Assembly (NCBI GenBank): GCA_050291245.1
Contig: JBNKJP010000023.1
Coordinates: 65,916-129,915, forward strand
DNA length: 64,000 bases
DNA from: Thiodiazotropha sp050291245
GTDB lineage: Bacteria > Pseudomonadota > Gammaproteobacteria > Chromatiales > Chromatiaceae
Reading direction: 5' to 3'
Shown: piece by piece, positions 63,101 through 64,000 of the stretch
How positions within the stretch are numbered: position 1 is the stretch's first letter
Layout of the letters: each line of letters begins with the position of its first letter
Notes under the pieces: model-generated
Databases searched by the model: none
Told to the model about the DNA's origin: nothing
The model's input: the letters and a program-made list of their open reading frames with translations, nothing else
Translations under genes and position numbers: made by a program

Positions 63101-63236
63101 GGAATATCGGAGATGGAAGATAGATATAGGAAAAAGTTATCCTACGCCGTCGGTGCCAAAGTGGTATGATCCAGAGGGCAGATATAAAAACATTCCGAAT
63201 TATTTACCCCCTGGAAACGATCCAGGGCAGATATAA
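48123..63236 (+). CDS. Giant RHS/YD-repeat polymorphic-toxin-like protein (5,037 residues)
   Basis: A single uninterrupted frame. Domains in order: an N-terminal RHS start (residues about 1-100, YVNVANGNLVLQERDAYLPSLG); a very long array of YD repeats (about 100-2890, unit of the form YDAxGNRI...DAxGxxTxY); a non-YD beta-sandwich-like insert (about 2895-3440); more YD repeats (about 3440-4125); a LysM domain (about 4139-4190, YTVREGDTLQSIAAQVYG); a hydrophobic segment (about 4223-4300, FIMVLIGAIITVLAALLVPVLA); an Ala/Gly-rich pre-tip region; and an AT-rich tip (about 4555-5037). No signal peptide is visible, nor the usual RHS DPxGL-type self-cleavage motif before the tip. The YD arrays form shells that encapsulate C-terminal toxins in known RHS proteins; the same is inferred here. 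Confidence 0.93.
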   Translation: MAIIVSGYERGLLDSSFGTLGLGDRTSQSDPGSGNQLYVNVANGNLVLQERDAYLPSLGDDYQRVRTYNAQGQRFGEDGWSDSNRIRLERHGEGDGTYYSVTYGDGSRFVYRLNGTTGLYESVDGAGAYETLEVLDGGGEAAYRVTRADGGTLSFDGAGQLLSWTDPNGVGLSYHYRHGRLVQVRDDEGHVIDYQYHLGQLFRITDETGARLAEYHYHFGRLSEVIDRYGHSTRYAYNRAGLLERLILPEWQRVDGELEHYAGRELRFEYQQTGGWDSPWVLSQLTDAEGNVTRFDYRFDGDGGEVPSGGETRVLDALGYNRAYSNDAAYQQWRVEQGYYQEYSAHQAGHDPAYQSQVDAICQAHSLSYHYDANGLIQEVVDQAGYHTRYTYDAQENLTSVTDRNGWGVLHSDGAYYRGLRAELGYTDASGEGKPVGELSDEERTALSEQFTRHFGYDERGNRIWSEDNAGQRTTYRYTEFNRLASTTDPLGHTTEYHYDEHQNLIERIDAGGDLSRFEYDAYGNLIRSIVYLDASDLSDPRQQQVTEYRYDAYGNLIETIDPEGGHRLNAYDHFGNLIRSTDGNGGVTQYSYDADNRLLSLTDPEGNTTLNRYDAVGNRISITDAAGHTVTQVYDRNNRLISTLDPSQGGGEHNRTTQYGYDVVGNRTRSVDAEGRETRYRYDARRALVEVTTAEVVGSDGTTPTRYHSTLAYDGEGNRIRATDNRGFITELVYNENGLLLQQTTPDGQITRYQYDANGNRIQIVAGVQLPAAKRQTVSFSYDEEDQLIQQTDAQGNLTEYGYDAVGNRISVTDAEGHTTDYEYDGNNRLVREIRAQVSDPNGEAVRYTVEHRFDANGNEVETIDENGQSTRYSFDRNDRAVMVEDANGIKSVYRYDSRGNRTVVWIGVQAEQNAEGRIEITDRSQAQLTRYTYDEFNQLIAKVDGMGNALAEDNNALYQRLRQQLGYAAEVSELSNPDRAALRGLYTEHYTYDRVGNRLSVTDHEGRETHYGYDALDRQISQTDAQGNISHSRYDGNGNRVETIDALGRSQQFDYDRMNRLIGSTDALGVVSERVYDGFGNLIEQTRAAGTAEARTQHYEYDLNNRVVQETDPEGHQQSYEYDGVGNRIRVTDGLGHTTRYRYDALNRQVRIMDAQNFQTRMEYDGVGNRLSLIDAQGGISRFEYDAGNRQIRTTDAEGRITEYVYDARGNRIEQHTGVGTDAEQVTRYTYDTENHLRQVEDAAGGITRHGYDRVYNHTATRDAKGNLTYSAFDALNRVIRITDAAGGTTEYAYDAVGNRLSQTDALGRVTEYAYDEGNRVIVETAAEGTETHYGYDRVGNRVQITRAANTEQAVTETFVYDKDDRLVRQEDALGNLTQYRYDAAHNRTQVEDANGHITHYHYDANQRVSGIEDGEGHLVRYRYDGNGNRVQVIDARGNTTTSYYNANNEVTLSVDAEGYATAYEYDANGNLLSQTLHMTALGEVDWENPPAVSASDQDQTIRFEYDALNRVSTRLDGEGYRTEYVYDAVGNQLETRQYRDTAGTDPVVTRRYYDALNREVASLSGEGHLTTTIYDAVGNRLSQTRYDEAVTPPVSGIPEGADGDPGREELFVYDALNRLVRSTSVLGIHTDFSYDARGNRTAVIEAVGTDLERQTRYRYDDADRLVETVDALGTLTHLELDGNGNVVERTEAYGTEDQRQTQFVYDGNNRVIRETQAVGTEVAVTARLKYDGAGNLIERIDALGTDDQRQSRFGYDGNNRRTLEVNAEGERTTSRYDGAGNRTRLVLGAGQPEARVNTFEYDRDNRLIAGVDGEGIRTEHLYDGLGNEVETIQAAGRDGQEHHTHKVYDGEGHITRITDPMGGETRFEYDLLGNQTRVIDANGGEQLNRFDALGRPLESLSAGGILTVNTYDLRGNILSTTQSFADGSDARTTTYAYDALDRQTLVTDPEGFSTELSYDLFGNQTQVTHGLYLPEPEDADYDPAKAAQAFEQSNVFSYDARNRMTGMTDAEGNLTEYGYDAVGNRTSLTEAADSAPRTTEYRYDGANRLIETINPEGGISRNTYDATGNRIGESILQRAAPDADSEAVWIERSYEYDGNARVIAEVDGEGNRTEYGYDAMGNPTRITQGVGSPVERTTAQEYDLNNRLSADIDGEGNRTEYAYDALGNRTRVTDALGHEAHYYYDASGNLSAVIDPEGTLNTFAYDAAGNRTEERVYANTYTGTIDDAEIPQPEASDQDRISTTEYDRNNHAVVQTAPDGTRSEYRYDAAGNLVLERQFAEADVPRELHYVYDLNNRLSVFTDVDGTRTEYQYDGANNKLEERIVNPEDANPIHTTRYEYDLNNREVRQIFDPDGLNYVQESRYDAAGNLIAQVDARGGVSRFAYDLDNRQVAQTDPLGNRSRIGYNAVGDQASLSDANGHTTEYQYDHNGRVRFEIQPEVTLYTLEAGETTGRPTLEHRYDAMGNEVQTVDATGALTTRYFDGNQRLTAELNGENVLRTFSYNSSGDPLSETLYMERLTDAAHDPATLPSGVGEARTTTTEYDLGGRVIRITHPEIAVTQLSGTQTASPTASQETTQLEERITYDAYGNAIVSEDPAGRRTVSYYDIKNQLIAQVDPMGYLTEWTYDSQGNVIEQKLYATRLDLAEVDPDEQPWPPTGEVYQINRAYDVANRLIEERSPRVAVTDLDASVQSRQERLITRYTYDANNNQTSRTLAAATAQAVTEYTYYDGANRRIAVVDGLRVLHRFGYDANGNQTLQVRHYSPIEAGVDLESLDGAETDFTTLVTANENDQTRELIYDAVNRLSREIDRMGSGDEDDLTKTHTYNGRGDETRIIDEDGFVTRQSFDALGQVVLSIDGDGHGSRAEYDAAGNAVRVYTGELYDLETLERVNQAVAVAEESIGTSLEGDILTLDWAMPAGVHEQSFVVYGTESVAGGDDLSLGYLHRSGIQASWFSETESAPLDLAELGAGAGDTLYFRVVSQDAAGNLAWGEEQRITIPPRYTELAVTQPEADILQFDLTFEDGVVNPRLQSSASFFGNGALEDLGNGHYRATLNGVSDPANVTYRIVWEDATGATYQSAQRTLVASGDHALAVVGLSEQTASGGGSSVDISLQMPHAPLTGAEFVTAEWYSADDGELLGSTSVENPLSLFVGNRLNLSIAEEAPLAAGDYRIVLRAPLEGEDILLEDIVVTLGGDTPLSESRVVASWTAPELGDSQMVLVDGVPVASTYDPETRRLVVDTGLGSDDESDYAVYYGERIAPEHTTLVTPNGANLGVSVTLDPAEISGIDGDLHLAWRTASGGLFGFDVSDELVMTASGNVYSAEVSGLPTGPFPNNGGYDLQLYYFDSDGHKVLVDWLRVDSGAADPLESRGHSLRILGSEIGGQLSRSLAGLSITPGIYTGVMTDADPVLALANTGTGQLGGERFTDGSETGYYVENRYNALNMLIGSNAETGLWRDYGVDAAGNVVATYERGVDPLTGTPLTDGPVLRDSYAVYDARNRRTAEFGYDTGEDGRAVMRSVYDVNDNVIRQTDEARGITLTTTYNALGQATGTTNSANGATTELYYDRLGHVVREVDPLGHIRDKYYDQGGRMIREIDPLGQTIDYTYDVFGRRTRLVNAQGDAQSMAYDQRDRLVSSTAEAVVLSAGGDPQDLVTQYGYDGRNNRTATTNARGYTVRQVYDALNRVIETRTPKGSGTIVERRQYDAYGNLVMEQDGAGRITGYYYSPFGRLRGRVDNADRVTEYDYDSLGNQTHEANDQSGKDIDRSYDINGRLLSVTDHATGVSTTYTYNLAGDRLSEDILTPDHAHDRHMSYRYDALGQLIRWIDRATGLHASQEWDLAGNLLRVATDAGYDPLGENSDNDPAYRFVDHRYSYDANYRVTEITQNGEAWQSFEYDLAGNRTQLTEVGEDGNTTTLNYTYNSQGWVLNATTGGGASRSTWRYDPVGNVTRFVNRNADGEVTRNESYAYLANNLVETTVDHKEDQTTTTLYDGSGRVVELKVKGDSKVYFYYRYTADGRLSYIRAKGKRLSGSTTYSYDANDNPILINQGRGEKQVRNDLQRLLYNNDNQILYQYDDNGKKGDVARQTEFLYVNGNPIAETGTDRDGELQVKLDTAQYSQVTELGEDAPASTVDRYTVREGDTLQSIAAQVYGNPSLWFVIAEANGLEPGDELRLGQVLVIPNNIKDGQFTAQSHLVYDQGAIIDQTLPNIKQKKGGWANFIMVLIGAIITVLAALLVPVLAPFVHTALFGTAIAGASATAFSVGASYLLAGAIVGAGASALKQGLFIALGYQSEFSWKSVAAEAVSGALSGVAQGLGALNPVKVQAAFGSMQYAEVAVRALQVSSVASKQLIENGKITSWTSLATAALSPVRVGGVSKSAFGFNWLDQKVMNYVTPWARLAETGIRNDWDLTALDWATAAGETLSTAFSSGQTQTGVAGGQKFDLVKSFDTGRFVTNLAVGGALAMFDDEAAAQYLGTAIGEQLGSHIGQFVGEKSGLARAAREAEAKLMKGLKTRPDQRVAQAANEQTGWEARIEKTVKGTKADGEKLEAPTTGDNEISPLAMTGFEASRSLYGGDYEWEEDVAWVSVYEEGQSFAEGNYFIPGIILARTVSSPITKGVHETLTIKTIGLAREIIRERELFQGQNGSDVDGSRYYPIDKGDLLYLPINEEQENFYFKRNPVEEFDFKKLDSSLAQWVRGSTWPDDIPGYLYDNSTGTDNPSSGWVWSGEYDKLPDDTNDEFQNLMRRSHNADLVFLHSMAQSKNESAKETQKRIVDWLVFLGQIAKGDIKPDTRLGDIENKIGKTTVKELFNHRDQGKLTVRELFAGSDATATAHEVSDLDVRRRAAGAMLHTVQDSFTDSHTARNAEGEIIQFRYYPEQISNLHQKADVWFGIGRPLDQRIRLTPGASDSIKKGAELLVMLNNGESDIDIRAYLGGDVFRLANQTLQPGPGVLYKYSRNEIVSRVKPTDMYPTGSESHHTLRVLREYRRWKIDIGKSYPTPSVPKWYDPEGRYKNIPNYLPPGNDPGQI
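49200..60450 (+). repeat. Degenerate coding tandem repeats (YD array)
   Basis: The DNA of the RHS core is an imperfect tandem repeat of about 60-66 bp, with recurring phrases such as TACGACGCGGTGGGCAACCG and ACCGAGTACG. The array is interrupted by the non-repeat block at 56820-58445. Such repeats can recombine and make assembly from short reads risky. Confidence 0.8.
56820..58445 (+). other. Non-YD beta-sandwich-like insert in the RHS protein
   Basis: Residues about 2895-3440 lack the YD pattern. They read as several Ig/FN3-like units (LTLDWAMPAGVHEQSFVVYG; LYFRVVSQDAAGNLAWGEEQRITI; VDISLQMPHAPLTGAEFVTAEWYS). YD repeats resume with NRYNALNMLIGSNAE. The role is unknown; a surface-binding or spacer domain is plausible. 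Confidence 0.65.
61790..63236 (+). other. RHS C-terminal tip with zinc-dependent phospholipase C / S1-P1 nuclease-like ligand pattern
   Basis: The last ~480 residues carry H4627 (GVHETLT), D4711/D4712 (STWPDD), H4756 and H4764 (SHNADLVFLHSM), H4859-x3-D4863-x5-H4869 (LHTVQDSFTDSH) and H4892-x3-D4896 (LHQKAD). The H-x3-D-x5-H spacing equals H118/D122/H128 of Bacillus cereus phospholipase C, and HxxxD stands for H142/E146. This superfamily uses three zinc ions to cleave phospholipids or nucleic acids. The region is markedly AT-rich compared with the core, as expected for a swapped-in RHS tip. The assignment is by motif only. Confidence 0.65.
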
Positions 63237-63253
63237 AAACATTCCGAATTATG
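63176..63253 (+). repeat. 49-bp direct duplication across the RHS stop
   Basis: A 28-bp sequence beginning GGGCAGATATAAAAACATTC occurs at 63176-63203 and again at 63225-63252. The 49-bp period is not a multiple of three. The first copy is read as GRYKNIPNY; in the second the shifted frame gives the stop (GQI-stop). The present C-terminus is therefore probably a product of the duplication. Confidence 0.8.
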
Positions 63254-63335
63254 GCTGCTCCGCAGAATCTGTGGGAGACTAAACCGGGACACTCACCATT
63301 TTGATTTTCCAGAAATAACAAAAATAACAAGGACA

Positions 63336-63456
63336 AATAACAAGGACAGTCACCAAAAAAAATAAAAATAAATAACAAGGACAGTCACCGTTTAATAAAT
63401 AACAAGAAATAACAAGGACAGTCACCGTTTGAGAATAACAAGGACAGTCACCGTTT
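63336..63456. repeat. Four direct repeats AATAACAAGGACAGTCACC
   Basis: Exact copies at 63336-63354, 63371-63389, 63408-63426 and 63434-63452, the last three extended by GTTT. A degenerate relative (GGGACACTCACCATTTT) lies at about 63286. The region 63237-63524 holds no gene. The cluster lies just upstream of a Y1 transposase gene and may be its cognate repeats. Confidence 0.85.
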
Positions 63457-63524
63457 GAAAAAATCATTAAGGTGAGTTAGAGTTAGAAACCTCACATGGA
63501 ATGTAAAACGCCAAGGAGTCGGCA

Positions 63525-64000
63525 ATGACGATATCGCGCAAGCAACAGATCTGTCTTGAAGAAACCCCCTATTACCACTGTATATCCCGTTGTGTGCGTC
63601 GTGCCTTCCTGTGCGGGGAGGATGAATTAACCGGTCGTAGCTATGAACACCGTAGAGACTGGATCGTGGAAAAGCTCAAGCAACTTGATGGGGTTTTCTC
63701 AATCTCTATTTGCGCCTACGCCGTACTGCACAACCACACACATACTGTCGTAAAGGTTGATCGTGAAACGGCTTTGAATTGGTGCGCTGATGAGGTTATT
63801 TTCCGATGGACCAAACTCTACAAACCAAGCCCGATCGTTGAGCGCTACCTGAATGGAACAAAGCTAACAAAGGCCGAAATGGTTGTGGTTGCCGAAGACA
63901 TCGAAAAGTGGCGGCACAGACTCTACGATATCAGCTGGTTTATGCGTAATCTCAATGAAGGTATCGCAAGGCAGGCCAATGAAGAGGACGGTTGTACCGG
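63525..64000 (+). CDS. Y1 (REP-associated/IS200-like) transposase, 3' truncated by window edge
   Basis: An HUH single-strand DNA transposase domain protein. The ATG at 63525 follows AAGGAG. The product begins MTISRKQQICLEETPYYHCISRCVRRAFLC, the typical N-terminus of Y1_Tnp proteins. The HUH-like motif appears in YAVLHNHTHTVVKVD. The frame is open through base 64000 (158 codons), so the catalytic Tyr region lies beyond the window or in the last part seen (WRHRLYDISWFMRNLNEGIARQAN). Such single-gene transposases often mobilise nearby REP repeats. Confidence 0.85.
   Translation, partial: MTISRKQQICLEETPYYHCISRCVRRAFLCGEDELTGRSYEHRRDWIVEKLKQLDGVFSISICAYAVLHNHTHTVVKVDRETALNWCADEVIFRWTKLYKPSPIVERYLNGTKLTKAEMVVVAEDIEKWRHRLYDISWFMRNLNEGIARQANEEDGCT

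Noticed and set aside
63336..63456. CRISPR array at the direct repeats
   Set aside because: Spacing between repeats is 7-18 bases and irregular, repeats are only 19-23 bp, and no cas gene is near.

Overview
The window looks like a chromosome segment of a sulfur-oxidising gammaproteobacterium close to Chromatiales. The clues are two tandem Trp/Gly/Tyr-rich secreted proteins of the sulfur-globule type, a dihaem c-type cytochrome, and a gammaproteobacterial housekeeping order (rlmN-pilF-rodZ ... hisS-yfgM-bamB-der). This is inference from gene content; no marker gene fixes the taxon.

Layout. (1) 1-14320: the 3' end of relA, then rlmN-pilF-rodZ. A nickel block on the minus strand (nikR-nikK-nikM-nikL-nikQ-nikO) sits where ispG is often found. 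It is followed by hisS-yfgM-bamB-der and an SPL-like radical SAM gene. (2) 14321-21870: a MITE-like repeat, a dihaem cytochrome, a TetR regulator, mrp/apbC, rnt, mlaA, pyrC and the two sulfur-globule-like genes, ending in a strong terminator. (3) 21887-24166: three minus-strand genes, two of them TPR proteins, divergent from the next block. (4) 24500-46752: one plus-strand run of about 27 flagellar genes. It has the whole export apparatus (FliPQR, FlhA, FlhB, FliHIJ, FliO), rod, P and L rings, hook, MS ring, two FliK-like proteins, a FlhB-C-like protein, FliN, a FliM/SctQ-like protein, FliA and an NlpC/P60 hydrolase. No flagellin, FliD, FlgK, FlgL, FlgJ, FlgM, MotA/MotB or chemotaxis gene is present. 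The protein in the FliG slot lacks the torque domain, the FliM-like protein lacks the CheY-binding N-terminus, and FlgH lacks its lipoprotein cysteine. I read this as a non-motile, possibly secretory hook-basal-body. (5) 46783-47483: a PIN toxin/ribbon-helix-helix antitoxin pair with a palindromic promoter-operator and an apparently leaderless start. (6) 47484-63236: a second copy of the MITE and then a single 5,037-codon RHS/YD-repeat gene. Its product has a beta-sandwich-like insert, a LysM domain, a hydrophobic segment and an AT-rich C-terminal tip carrying the metal-ligand pattern of zinc-dependent phospholipase C / S1-P1 nuclease. (7) 63237-64000: short direct repeats and a partial Y1 (REP-associated type) transposase.

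How it fits together. The first 21 kb is ordinary core metabolism and envelope biology. The most interesting part is the motor-less, filament-less flagellar export cluster with its divergent TPR genes, followed by a toxin-antitoxin pair and a giant polymorphic-toxin-like RHS gene. Whether the RHS protein has anything to do with the export system cannot be decided from sequence. It has no visible signal peptide, and no immunity gene is obvious downstream.
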